Notes under the pieces: generated by a model
Database searches by the model: none
What the model saw: only the letters and a program-made list of their open reading frames with translations
Told to the model about the DNA's origin: nothing
Program-made: the position numbers and the translations under genes
Part shown: piece after piece, positions 1 through 7,456 of the stretch
Layout of the letters: each line of letters opens with the position of its first letter
Numbering within the stretch: the stretch's first letter is position 1
Assembly (NCBI GenBank): GCA_020025055.1
Contig: JAHHST010000025.1
Span: 1 to 17,632 of the forward strand
Origin: Longicatena sp.
Lineage (GTDB): Bacteria > Bacillota_I > Bacilli_A > Erysipelotrichales > Erysipelotrichaceae
Length of the DNA stretch: 17,632 nt
Direction of reading: 5' to 3'

Positions 1-185
1 ACAAATCCAGCAACAATTGCTGTATATAGACCTTGTTCAGGTGAAACACCAGATGCTAAGGCTAATGCAATTGATAGTGGCAAGGCAATAATTGCAACAA
101 TAATTCCTGCAATTATATCCTTTATTAAATCTTTTTTTGAGTATGTTTTTAAAGATAAAAACAGCTCAGGTATAAACTCTTTCAT
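1..185 (-). CDS. SulP-family anion transporter, N-terminal part (truncated by window edge)
   Basis: This is the first 61 codons of a gene that runs off the left edge on the minus strand. The translation begins MKEFIPELFLSLKTYSKKDL and continues into a hydrophobic helix containing the GIIVAIIALPLSIALALASG region and the SPEQGLYTA turn. In SulP (SLC26-like) permeases this N-terminal pattern is typical: a short cytoplasmic lead, then a first helix rich in Ala/Pro/Leu with a 'P-x-S-(I/M)-A-x-A-x-A-x-G' signature. Family members import sulfate, bicarbonate or other anions and usually end in a cytoplasmic STAS domain, which would lie outside this window. The start ATG (185 to 183) follows a strong GGGGAG Shine-Dalgarno at 196-191. 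The substrate cannot be told from this fragment. Confidence 0.85.
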   Translation of the reverse strand, partial: MKEFIPELFLSLKTYSKKDLIKDIIAGIIVAIIALPLSIALALASGVSPEQGLYTAIVAGF

Positions 186-213
186 ATAATCTCCCCTTTT
201 CGTATACTGTTTA

Positions 214-242
214 ATGATACAGGACGATGTTTTGTTAAGCAA
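214..242 (-). promoter_or_regulatory. Promoter of the SulP transporter gene
   Basis: On the minus strand TTGCTT (242-237) and TATCAT (219-214) are separated by exactly 17 bases, a good sigma-A type arrangement. Transcription would start near 207, giving a short leader that contains the GGGGAG ribosome site. Confidence 0.5.
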
Positions 243-253
243 GGAAAAAATAC

Positions 254-279
254 CAAACAAATAAAATATAATTTGTTTG
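254..279. repeat. 9-bp inverted repeat between divergent genes
   Basis: CAAACAAAT (254-262) and ATTTGTTTG (271-279) are perfect inverted arms separated by 8 bases. The right arm overlaps a possible forward -35 box, TTGACA (277-282), which has TATTTT (300-305) 17 bases downstream. It lies between the divergent SulP and DegV promoters, so it could be an operator, but it is AT-rich and may be chance. Confidence 0.35.
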
Positions 280-306
280 ACATTCAAAGTATTTAATGCT
301 ATTTTA

Positions 307-334
307 TTGATAACAAAAGTAATTTTGTTATAAT
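307..334 (+). promoter_or_regulatory. Promoter of the first DegV/FakB gene
   Basis: TTGATA (307-312) and TATAAT (329-334) are separated by 16 bases. TGT directly precedes the -10 box (326-328), forming an extended -10. This is the best forward promoter in the region and gives a leader of about 55 bases before the ATG at 397. Confidence 0.65.
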
Positions 335-396
335 GTAATTAGAATTAAAGAATTTTATTTACGAATATGATAATAGAAATATATGGAGGAAAGTTT

Positions 397-1257
397 ATGA
401 AAATAGCTGTTATAACGGATAGTGGAAGCGGGCTAACGAAAACACAAGCCAATGCTTTAGGAATTTATTACTTACCTTTACAGATTCTTATAAAGGATCA
501 AATGTATTTAGATGGAGAAAATATTACTTTAGCTGAAGTTTATCAATTTTTAGAAAATGGAGAAATGCCAACAACTTCAATGCCTCCTGTTGGAATTATT
601 GAAGATGTTTTTGAACAAATTAAAAATGATGGATTTGATGAAGTGATTGCAATCCCTTTGTCTAGTGGATTGTCGTCTACAGCAAGTATTATGCAGGCAA
701 CTGCTAAAGAATTTGATTTACCTATGCATATGATTGAAACATATACAACATGTGAAGCACAAAAATATTTAGCAACATGTGCAAAAATATTAGTAGATCA
801 AGGTTTAGAGGTAGATGAAATTATTGCAAGATTAAAGGATAGTATAAAAGAAAGTGATAGTTTAGTTATTCCTAATGATTTACAACATTTAAAGCGTGGA
901 GGACGATTAACTCCGATTGCAGCAGCATTAGGTGGTTTGTTGAAAATTAAGCCAGTGTTACAATTAAATGAAAAAACAGGTGGAAAAATTGATGTTTATG
1001 ATAAGGTAAGAACACTATCAAAAGCATTAAAGACTGCAGTAACAACATTTTCCGAAAAGAATTTAGATAGTGATTATAAAATCGTTATTTTACACAGTAA
1101 AGCACAAGAAGATGCAGAAAAAGTAAAAGAGTTAATGGAAGAAGTATTTCCAAATTCAGATATTACATTTGGAAATATTGGTCCAGTAATTAGTGTTCAT
1201 ACAGGTCTTGGATGTGTTGCTATGCAATATATTAAAAAAGTGCAAATAGAAATATGA
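397..1257 (+). CDS. DegV-family fatty-acid-binding protein (FakB-like), copy 1
   Basis: This 286-residue protein belongs to the DegV family. In Firmicutes these proteins (FakB) hold a free fatty acid and present it to the kinase FakA, so that exogenous or recycled fatty acids enter phospholipid synthesis. Visible family features are the N-terminal TDSGSGL loop (7-13), TTSMP (59-63), the SSGLSST motif (89-95), the LKRGGRLTP block (165-173) and SVHTG near the C-terminus (266-270). By analogy with characterised FakBs, the Thr/Ser at 60-61, Ser90 and His268 would bind the carboxylate. The start at 397 is chosen because GGAGGAAAG (385-393) sits just upstream; an in-frame ATG at 367 lacks such a site. 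No fakA is present in the window. A close paralogue follows directly. Fatty-acid chain preference cannot be predicted. Confidence 0.9.
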   Translation: MKIAVITDSGSGLTKTQANALGIYYLPLQILIKDQMYLDGENITLAEVYQFLENGEMPTTSMPPVGIIEDVFEQIKNDGFDEVIAIPLSSGLSSTASIMQATAKEFDLPMHMIETYTTCEAQKYLATCAKILVDQGLEVDEIIARLKDSIKESDSLVIPNDLQHLKRGGRLTPIAAALGGLLKIKPVLQLNEKTGGKIDVYDKVRTLSKALKTAVTTFSEKNLDSDYKIVILHSKAQEDAEKVKELMEEVFPNSDITFGNIGPVISVHTGLGCVAMQYIKKVQIEI

Positions 1258-1288
1258 TAGAAACTAGTAGATACACGATGTTACTGCT

Positions 1289-1316
1289 TTTATTCTTTTA
1301 TTAAATAAAGTATAAT
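1289..1316 (+). promoter_or_regulatory. Possible promoter of the second DegV/FakB gene
   Basis: A perfect TATAAT lies at 1311-1316, 28 bases before the next ATG. The best upstream match is the weak TTTATT (1289-1294), 16 bases away. I see no terminator between the two DegV genes, so copy 2 may be both cotranscribed and independently initiated. Confidence 0.35.
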
Positions 1317-1344
1317 AAGATGTAGAAACTGGAGGAATGATACC

Positions 1345-2202
1345 ATGAAAACAGCATTTGTAACAGATAGTGGAACTGGCAAAATGGTAGATGAACTATT
1401 AAAAGATGGAATATATAGTGTTCCGTTGCAAGTAAGTTATGATAATAAGAATTATCAAGATTTAGAAGAATTAGGACTCGATCAAATATATCAATTAATG
1501 GAAGATGGAGTTATGTTATCTACATCGCTTCCTTCTTTAGGAAAAATAGAAGAATTGTTTGAATCATTAAAACATGAAGGATATGAACGAATATTTGCTG
1601 TTCCTATTTGTAGTGGATTAAGTGGAACAATTAATGCAATGGAGCTATGCGCACGAAATGTAGGATTAGAATTTGAATACCTTGATTGTTATGTAACTTC
1701 TGTGATACAGGAATATTTGATAAAAAAAGCAAAAAAATATTATGAAGAAGGAAAAACAATTCAAGAAATTAAAAAGATTTTAAATCAAGTAATTGAAGCT
1801 ACGGATACATATTTGTTGCCAAGTGATTTACAACATTTAAAACGTGGTGGACGTTTAACACCATTTGCGGCAACATTAGGTGGCTTATTAAAAATTAAAC
1901 CAATCTTAAAAATTAATAAAAGCACAAATGGTAAAATTGATGTACAAGATAAAGTACGTACGATGCATAAGGCAATGGATGTAGTTATTAAAAATATTAA
2001 GGAAAGACATTGTATTGATGATCGTTATATAATTACAGTTGCACATGCAGATGATGAAGAAGAAGCAAATTATTTTATGCAAAAAATAAAAGATGCGTTT
2101 CCTACTGTACAAACACGAATTATTAAATTAGTAAGTGTTGTAAGTATTCATACTGGAATAGGATGCCAAGCAATTCAAATATTTAAGATGGCAGAAGAAT
2201 AA
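1345..2202 (+). CDS. DegV-family fatty-acid-binding protein (FakB-like), copy 2
   Basis: This 285-residue protein is a tandem paralogue of the upstream gene, aligned along its whole length. It has TDSGTGK at the N-terminus, STSLPS (59-64), CSGLSGT (89-95), a SDLQHLKRGGRLTP block followed by the conserved LGGLLKIKP stretch, and SIHTGIG near residue 267. The presumed fatty-acid carboxylate ligands (Thr60/Ser61, Ser90 and the C-terminal His) are kept, so it should be functional. Many Firmicutes keep two or more FakBs with different acyl-chain preferences, and that is the likely reason for the pair. The start has a clear GGAGG (about 1331-1335) upstream. Transcription ends at the hairpin 2210-2275, shared with the convergent MerR-type gene. 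Confidence 0.9.
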   Translation: MKTAFVTDSGTGKMVDELLKDGIYSVPLQVSYDNKNYQDLEELGLDQIYQLMEDGVMLSTSLPSLGKIEELFESLKHEGYERIFAVPICSGLSGTINAMELCARNVGLEFEYLDCYVTSVIQEYLIKKAKKYYEEGKTIQEIKKILNQVIEATDTYLLPSDLQHLKRGGRLTPFAATLGGLLKIKPILKINKSTNGKIDVQDKVRTMHKAMDVVIKNIKERHCIDDRYIITVAHADDEEEANYFMQKIKDAFPTVQTRIIKLVSVVSIHTGIGCQAIQIFKMAEE

Positions 2203-2209
2203 AATAGTA

Positions 2210-2275
2210 AAAAAGAAGCAAATCAGTTAAAATGTAACTTAATATTAAGACATTTTATACGAAATGCTTCTTTTT
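2210..2275. terminator. Bidirectional terminator between convergent genes
   Basis: AAAAAGAAGCA (2210-2220) pairs with TGCTTCTTTTT (2265-2275). Inside lies a second stem, AAAATGT (2229-2235) with ACATTTT (2250-2256), around the palindrome CTTAATATTAAG (2238-2249). T-rich tracts follow the outer stem on both strands, so it can end the DegV transcript and the MerR-type transcript. The minus-strand stop codon (2276-2274) overlaps the outer arm. Confidence 0.75.
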
Positions 2276-3086
2276 ATTTTATATAGAAAATGATTTTTGT
2301 AATAAATTCGTTTTCATCCTTAGAAGTAATGTAGTCATTAATGCAAAATTCATATGAATTTGAAATAATTTCAAAATGGTGTTGATCACAAAAATCTATT
2401 AATTTACGGTAAGATTTATCAATTGTTTGATAATTACCAAAATGATATATAGATACTGTTAAGCCTTCTGGTAGTTTCATAATGTTGGAAATTCCATCAA
2501 CATAGTCAGTAGAAACGAAAGCAAGATTTGCTTCTGTAGAATGATGGTTGCGAATGTTTTCTAATGGAACGGATACACCGCATTGAAAAAAAATTGGAAT
2601 GTTGTTGTTTAATGCCTGGGCATAACATTTTTTAGTAGCGATACTAATATCGCACATAGTATATGGTTTATTTACTTCATGATAGAGTAAATATTGTTCT
2701 TGTATTGTGGAAATAGAAGGATGGGTATCTTTTATCGATAAGGCTTGTTCTACATGAGATATACGATGTTCTAGTCGATTTTGAATAATGGATAATTCTT
2801 TTATTTTACGTGTGATTACTTCAACTTGATTTTTTAATAAATGTAGACTATGTTCCATAGAGTTATTACACATGTAGTTTTTTATTTCAGTTAAAGAAAA
2901 ACCGATTGTTTTCATAATTAGTATTGTATCTAAATAATCTAATTGTTCTGCACTATAATAGCGATATCCATTTTTCTCATCTACATAACTTGGTTTAAAT
3001 AAGTTGATTTTATCGTAGTAAATGAGTGTTTGTGTGGATATATTTTGATATTTTGATAATTCTCCAATTGAAAAATAATTATTCAT
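2274..3086 (-). CDS. MerR-family transcriptional regulator, BmrR-like (HTH plus GyrI-like effector domain)
   Basis: This 270-residue regulator has an N-terminal winged helix-turn-helix of the MerR type. Visible hallmarks are SIGELSKYQNIS (6-17), TLIYYDKINLFKP, GYRYYSAEQLDYLDTI and GFSLTEIKNYM. A coiled coil at about 76-115 follows, as expected for the dimer helix, and then about 150 residues resembling the GyrI-like multidrug-binding domain of BmrR and related activators. It probably binds the 19-bp-spacer promoter next to its own start and activates the divergent MATE pump when it senses a hydrophobic or cationic drug. The start ATG (3086-3084) follows AAGGAG at about 3098-3093. The inducing ligand cannot be read from the sequence. 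Confidence 0.88.
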   Translation of the reverse strand: MNNYFSIGELSKYQNISTQTLIYYDKINLFKPSYVDEKNGYRYYSAEQLDYLDTILIMKTIGFSLTEIKNYMCNNSMEHSLHLLKNQVEVITRKIKELSIIQNRLEHRISHVEQALSIKDTHPSISTIQEQYLLYHEVNKPYTMCDISIATKKCYAQALNNNIPIFFQCGVSVPLENIRNHHSTEANLAFVSTDYVDGISNIMKLPEGLTVSIYHFGNYQTIDKSYRKLIDFCDQHHFEIISNSYEFCINDYITSKDENEFITKIIFYIK

Positions 3087-3096
3087 AATGAACTCC

Positions 3097-3127
3097 TTGA
3101 CCTTATAGTTACTATATAGTTTATTAT
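3097..3127 (+). promoter_or_regulatory. MerR-type promoter/operator of the MATE gene (19-bp spacer)
   Basis: TTGACC (3097-3102) and TATTAT (3122-3127) are 19 bases apart. This overlong spacer is diagnostic of promoters that MerR-family activators untwist. The spacer contains a dyad, TATAGT-T-ACTATA (3104-3116), extended by outer matches at 3100-3101 and 3119-3120. Its position next to a divergent merR-type gene strongly supports direct control of the pump, and probably autoregulation. Confidence 0.75.
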
Positions 3128-3150
3128 ATCATTGTAGTTTTTTTTATCAA
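3123..3150 (-). promoter_or_regulatory. Promoter of the MerR-type regulator gene, overlapping the pump promoter
   Basis: On the minus strand TTGATA (3150-3145) and TATAAT (3128-3123) are 16 bases apart, a near-consensus constitutive promoter. Its -10 box covers almost the same bases as the forward -10 of the MATE promoter (3122-3127), so polymerase could not occupy both at once. The operator dyad lies just downstream of it, where bound regulator would also repress. Confidence 0.6.
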
Positions 3151-3161
3151 GGAGGATGTGT

Positions 3162-4478
3162 ATGAATATATTTTTAAAAGAAATGTCATATAAAGAATAT
3201 GTGAAGTATTTAATTCCATCAATTCTTACAATGATTTTTTTATCTTTTTATACTACAATTGATGGATTTTTCGTCTCAAAATATGCGAATTCAGATGCTT
3301 TGGCTGGAATTAATATTGTAATTCCAATAACATGTGTAATCTTTGGGGTGGCAGTGATGCTTGCGACAGGGTCAGGAGCAATCATTGGGGAACTTATGGG
3401 AAAACGAAATCAAAAAAAGGCGAATGAGGTTTTTAGTTTAACTGCATTTGCATTACTTGTATTTAGTATTGTTTTTTCTATTGTTGGTATTGTTTTTTTA
3501 AAGCCGATTGCGGTTTGGTTAGGAACAAGTGAAAGATTGATGGAATATGTGTTGCCCTATGCATTTGTTGTATTTGCTGGAACAATTCCAATGGCATTTA
3601 AGCTGTTTTTTGAATATCTTGTAAGAACAGATGGAAATTCTGTTGTAGGATTATCAATGTCTTTGATTGGTTTGGTGTTGAATGTATTATTTGATTACTA
3701 TTTTGTTGGAGTATGTAATTTACAAACATTTGGAGCGGCTTTAGGAACAGTGATATCAATTAGTTGTAGTGCAATCATAGGATTGATTTACTTTTTGAAA
3801 CACAGTACGATTAAATTTTGTAAGTTTAAATATGATTTTAAGGTATTGTGGAAATCTTGTAGTAATGGTTGTAGTGAAATGTTGACGGAATTATCGACAG
3901 GAATTACAACATTATTATTTAATCTTATTATTATGCGTGTATATGGAGAAGATGGAGTTGCGGCAGTTACCATTATTATGTATATATATTATTTCTTTAT
4001 TGCGTTCTATATGGGAATTGCGGTAGCTACTGCACCTATGATCAGTTATAATTTAGGGGCTAAAAATTTAATGAAAATAAAAAAATTATTAAAATTTAGT
4101 TTTATTACCATTATGATTACGGCATTTCTTATTATGGGTATCCTTTTTATTGGTGGAGATTTTATTATAAAAATATTTATACAAGAAGGTCATGTTTATG
4201 AATTAACGAAAGTAGCTTTACTATTGTTTAGTCCGTTATTTTTATTTAATGGTATTAATGTTTTTTTATCTAGTTATTTTACGGCAATTGGAGATGGAGT
4301 TTCATCTGCTATTATATCAACATTACGCTCGCTAATATTTGTTGTTATATTCATTCTTATTTTACCAAAAGTAATTGGAGTAAATGGTGTATGGATTACA
4401 ATGCCTTTAGCAGAACTTTGTACAATTGTAATTGCAGGTTATTTATATCATAAAAAAGGAATAAAATTTGAATCATAA
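3162..4478 (+). CDS. MATE-family multidrug/cation antiporter
   Basis: This 438-residue integral membrane protein has about 12 hydrophobic helices arranged as two related halves, the normal size for MATE exporters. Typical features are SILTMIFLSFYTTIDGFFVS in the first helix, the NIVIPI region, ATGSGAIIGELMGK, FFEYLVRTDGN and, in the second half, APMISYNLGAKN. MATE pumps expel drugs or metabolites in exchange for H+ or Na+. The divergent MerR-type regulator and its 19-bp-spacer promoter indicate drug-inducible expression. I chose the ATG at 3162, six bases after GGAGG (3151-3155); the in-frame ATG at 3156 abuts that site and is too close. The gene is monocistronic, ending in the hairpin at 4490-4524. 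Confidence 0.9.
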   Translation: MNIFLKEMSYKEYVKYLIPSILTMIFLSFYTTIDGFFVSKYANSDALAGINIVIPITCVIFGVAVMLATGSGAIIGELMGKRNQKKANEVFSLTAFALLVFSIVFSIVGIVFLKPIAVWLGTSERLMEYVLPYAFVVFAGTIPMAFKLFFEYLVRTDGNSVVGLSMSLIGLVLNVLFDYYFVGVCNLQTFGAALGTVISISCSAIIGLIYFLKHSTIKFCKFKYDFKVLWKSCSNGCSEMLTELSTGITTLLFNLIIMRVYGEDGVAAVTIIMYIYYFFIAFYMGIAVATAPMISYNLGAKNLMKIKKLLKFSFITIMITAFLIMGILFIGGDFIIKIFIQEGHVYELTKVALLLFSPLFLFNGINVFLSSYFTAIGDGVSSAIISTLRSLIFVVIFILILPKVIGVNGVWITMPLAELCTIVIAGYLYHKKGIKFES

Positions 4479-4489
4479 ATAGTTATAAG

Positions 4490-4524
4490 AGGTATCGCAT
4501 ATTTAAAATATGGATACCTTTTTT
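4490..4524 (+). terminator. Rho-independent terminator after the MATE gene
   Basis: AGGTATC (4490-4496) pairs with GATACCT (4513-4519), and CATATTT extends the stem with AAATATG across a one-base bulge at 4497. A run of six T residues (4519-4524) follows. Confidence 0.8.
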
Positions 4525-4576
4525 ATTGTTTACTGGTTATGAGTCTATAAAATTAATAAATTTAAATGCGAAAAAA

Positions 4577-4605
4577 TAGGCGAGAGTGGCATACTAATGT
4601 ATAAT
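4577..4605 (+). promoter_or_regulatory. Possible promoter of the uvrA-hprK-lgt operon
   Basis: A perfect TATAAT (4600-4605) lies 23 bases before the uvrA ATG, but the expected -35 position (4577-4582, TAGGCG) is poor. The terminator at 4490-4524 implies a new promoter in this gap. I see no Firmicutes-type LexA box (GAAC-N4-GTTC) here, so SOS control of uvrA is not evident. Confidence 0.3.
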
Positions 4606-4628
4606 AGTAGTAGTTTGGAGGTATACAT

Positions 4629-7442
4629 ATGGAGCATGGCTATATTGATATAAAAGGTGCTAGAGAAAATAATTTAAAAGATATTGATTTAAAAGTACCT
4701 AGAGATAAATTTGTAATTATGACTGGTGTATCAGGATCAGGAAAAACTTCACTTGCTTTTGATACTATTTATGCAGAAGGACAACGGCGTTATGTGGAGT
4801 CTTTAAGTGCATATGCTCGTCAGTTTTTGGGAAATAGTGAAAAACCAGATGTGGATTCAATTGAAGGTTTATCACCTGCAATTTCAATTGATCAAAAAAC
4901 AACAAGTAATAATCCTAGATCAACGGTTGGAACGGTAACTGAAATTTATGATTATCTGCGTTTGTTATATGCAAGAATTGGTGTACCTTATTGTCCAACG
5001 CATGGAGAACCAATTACATCACAAACAATTAAACAAATGATTGATAAAATAATGGAATTAGAGGATAAGACTCGATTGATTATTTTATCACCCGTAGTTC
5101 AAGGTAAAAAGGGTACACATAAGGATTTATTTGAACGATTGCAAAAAGAAGGTTTTTTACGTGTTCGTATAGATGGAGAAACAAAATTATTAGAAGATGT
5201 AGAGCCTTTAGAGAAGAATAAGAAACATACCATTGATGTTGTTGTGGATCGTATTGTTAAGGGGAATGATCGTTCTCGTTTACATGATTCTTTAGAAACC
5301 GCATTGAATATGAGTGATGGATTAGCAATTGTTTCATATAATGGGGAAGAAATTTTATTTTCTAGTAATTATTCATGTAAGTATTGTGGATTTAGTATTC
5401 CTAAGTTAGAACCTAAGTTATTTTCTTTTAACTCACCATTTGGAGCATGTGATGCTTGTAAAGGGTTAGGAATTACACAGAAAGTAGATGTAGATTATTT
5501 GATCCCTGATCGTTCAAAGAGTATTCGCGAAGGTGCAATTATTTATTATAAGAATATTGTTGATACGGAAAATTTAGAATGGCAAAAATTCGCGGCTTTA
5601 TTAAATTATTATCATATAAGTATGGATAAGCCAATTGCCGAATTTACCAAAAAAGAATTAGAAATTGTATTATATGGTTCAAAGGATATTATTTCTTATC
5701 AATTAGAATCAAGAAGTGGAAATGTATTAAAGAAATCAGAATTTATTGAAGGTGTTTGTACATTAATTGAACGTCGTTATATGGAAACAAGTTCTCAGGC
5801 ATCTAGAGAATGGTATGCAACATTTTTAGCAGAAGCTCCATGCCCTGTTTGTGGTGGAAAACGATTAAATGAGCAAGCGTTAAGTGTACGTGTCGGTGGA
5901 TTGAATATTTATGAGTGGACATCGATGTCTGTAAAGCAGGCAGTAAGTTTTATGGATGAATTGCAGTTAACAAAGCAACAAGAAGAAATTGCAAAATTAA
6001 TTGTAAAAGAAATTAAAGAACGACTAAGTTTTTTGAATAATGTAGGATTAGGATATTTAACGTTAGATCGTTTAGCAGGAACATTGTCTGGTGGAGAAGC
6101 ACAGCGTATTCGATTGGCAACACAAATCGGTTCTCATTTAAGTGGAGTTTTATACGTGCTTGATGAACCTAGCATTGGTTTACATCAAAGGGATAATGAT
6201 CGACTTATTCGTACATTAAAAGATATGCGTGATTTAGGGAATTCCTTAATCGTTGTAGAACATGATGAAGATACTATGCGAGCAAGTGACTATATAATCG
6301 ATATTGGACCAGGAGCAGGGGTTCATGGTGGAGAAGTTGTTGCTCAAGGAACTCCAAAAGAAGTAATGGAAAATCCAAATTCGTTAACTGGACAATATTT
6401 AAGTGGAAAACTTAAAATTGAAGTTCCAAAAGAAAGACGGAAAGGGAATAAGAAAAAATTAGAGATTGTTGGCGCATGTGAAAATAATTTAAAAAATGTG
6501 AGTGTTAAGATTCCTTTAGGAACACTTTGTGTAGTAACAGGAGTAAGTGGAAGTGGAAAATCTTCTTTAGTAAATGAGGTTTTAAGTAAAGGAATTATGC
6601 ATGCATTAGGAAGAAGCAAAATTAAACCAGGAAAACATAAACGTATTAAAGGAATTGAAAATATCGATAAAATTATCGATATTTCACAAGATCCAATTGG
6701 ACGTACACCAAGAAGTAATCCAGCTACTTATACAGGTGTATTTGATGATATTCGTACATTATTTGCACAAACTCCTGATGCGAAAATGCATGGATATGAT
6801 AAAGGAAGATTTTCATTTAATGTAAAAGGTGGACGTTGTGAAGCATGTCAAGGAGATGGAATCCTAAAAATTTCAATGCATTTTTTACCGGATGTATATG
6901 TTCCATGTGAAGAATGTCAAGGAAAACGTTATAATGAAGAAACATTGCAAGTTACATATAAAGGAAAAAATATATATGATGTTTTAGAAATGAGTGTTGA
7001 AGAAGCAATTGACTTTTTCTCAAATGTGCATAAAATTAAACATAAGTTGCAAACATTAAAAGATGTTGGGCTTGGTTATATTAAATTAGGTCAAAGTGCT
7101 ACAACACTTTCAGGAGGAGAAGCACAACGCGTTAAATTGGCAAGTGAATTACAAAGAAAAGCAACTGGTAAGACATTGTTTGTATTAGATGAACCAACCA
7201 CTGGATTACATACGCACGATGTAAAAAAATTATTAGAAGTACTACAGAGAATTGTTACAAATGGTGATACTGTACTTGTGATTGAACACAACCTTGATGT
7301 TATTAAATCCGCAGATTATATTATTGATATTGGTCCTGAGGGTGGAGATGAAGGTGGTACAATTGTAGCATGTGGTACACCAGAAGAAATTGCAAAAGTA
7401 GAACATAGTTACACAGGACAATATTTGAAAAAAGTATTGTAG
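4629..7442 (+). CDS. uvrA: UvrABC excinuclease subunit A
   Basis: This 937-residue protein is a full-length UvrA, the DNA-damage sensor of nucleotide excision repair. It works as a dimer that loads UvrB at lesions. It carries two ABC ATPase modules. The first has Walker A GVSGSGKTS (about 33-41), a zinc-binding pair CKYCG and CDACKG (about 249-276), and LSGGEAQR near 487. The second has GVSGSGKSS (about 637), the zinc finger CEACQGDG through CEECQGKR (about 736-766), LSGGEAQR near 827 and the Walker B stretch FVLDEPTTGLH. Zinc cysteines and both signature motifs are intact. The start has TTTGGAGG at 4614-4621. uvrB, often adjacent, is not in this window; hprK follows after only 14 bases, suggesting one transcript. 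Confidence 0.97.
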   Translation: MEHGYIDIKGARENNLKDIDLKVPRDKFVIMTGVSGSGKTSLAFDTIYAEGQRRYVESLSAYARQFLGNSEKPDVDSIEGLSPAISIDQKTTSNNPRSTVGTVTEIYDYLRLLYARIGVPYCPTHGEPITSQTIKQMIDKIMELEDKTRLIILSPVVQGKKGTHKDLFERLQKEGFLRVRIDGETKLLEDVEPLEKNKKHTIDVVVDRIVKGNDRSRLHDSLETALNMSDGLAIVSYNGEEILFSSNYSCKYCGFSIPKLEPKLFSFNSPFGACDACKGLGITQKVDVDYLIPDRSKSIREGAIIYYKNIVDTENLEWQKFAALLNYYHISMDKPIAEFTKKELEIVLYGSKDIISYQLESRSGNVLKKSEFIEGVCTLIERRYMETSSQASREWYATFLAEAPCPVCGGKRLNEQALSVRVGGLNIYEWTSMSVKQAVSFMDELQLTKQQEEIAKLIVKEIKERLSFLNNVGLGYLTLDRLAGTLSGGEAQRIRLATQIGSHLSGVLYVLDEPSIGLHQRDNDRLIRTLKDMRDLGNSLIVVEHDEDTMRASDYIIDIGPGAGVHGGEVVAQGTPKEVMENPNSLTGQYLSGKLKIEVPKERRKGNKKKLEIVGACENNLKNVSVKIPLGTLCVVTGVSGSGKSSLVNEVLSKGIMHALGRSKIKPGKHKRIKGIENIDKIIDISQDPIGRTPRSNPATYTGVFDDIRTLFAQTPDAKMHGYDKGRFSFNVKGGRCEACQGDGILKISMHFLPDVYVPCEECQGKRYNEETLQVTYKGKNIYDVLEMSVEEAIDFFSNVHKIKHKLQTLKDVGLGYIKLGQSATTLSGGEAQRVKLASELQRKATGKTLFVLDEPTTGLHTHDVKKLLEVLQRIVTNGDTVLVIEHNLDVIKSADYIIDIGPEGGDEGGTIVACGTPEEIAKVEHSYTGQYLKKVL

Positions 7443-7456
7443 AGAGGAAAGTTAAA

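Noticed and set aside
367..396. Upstream ATG extending the first DegV protein by ten residues
   Set aside because: The extension would translate through the strong GGAGGAAAG site, and DegV proteins normally begin with the 'M-K-I-A-V-I-T-D-S' strand at the 397 start.
6344..7291. Reverse-strand open frames within uvrA (and similar ones inside degV, lgt, yvcK and agaS)
   Set aside because: They lie wholly opposite genes with clear family motifs, lack ribosome sites and give no recognisable protein, so they are shadows of the true frames.
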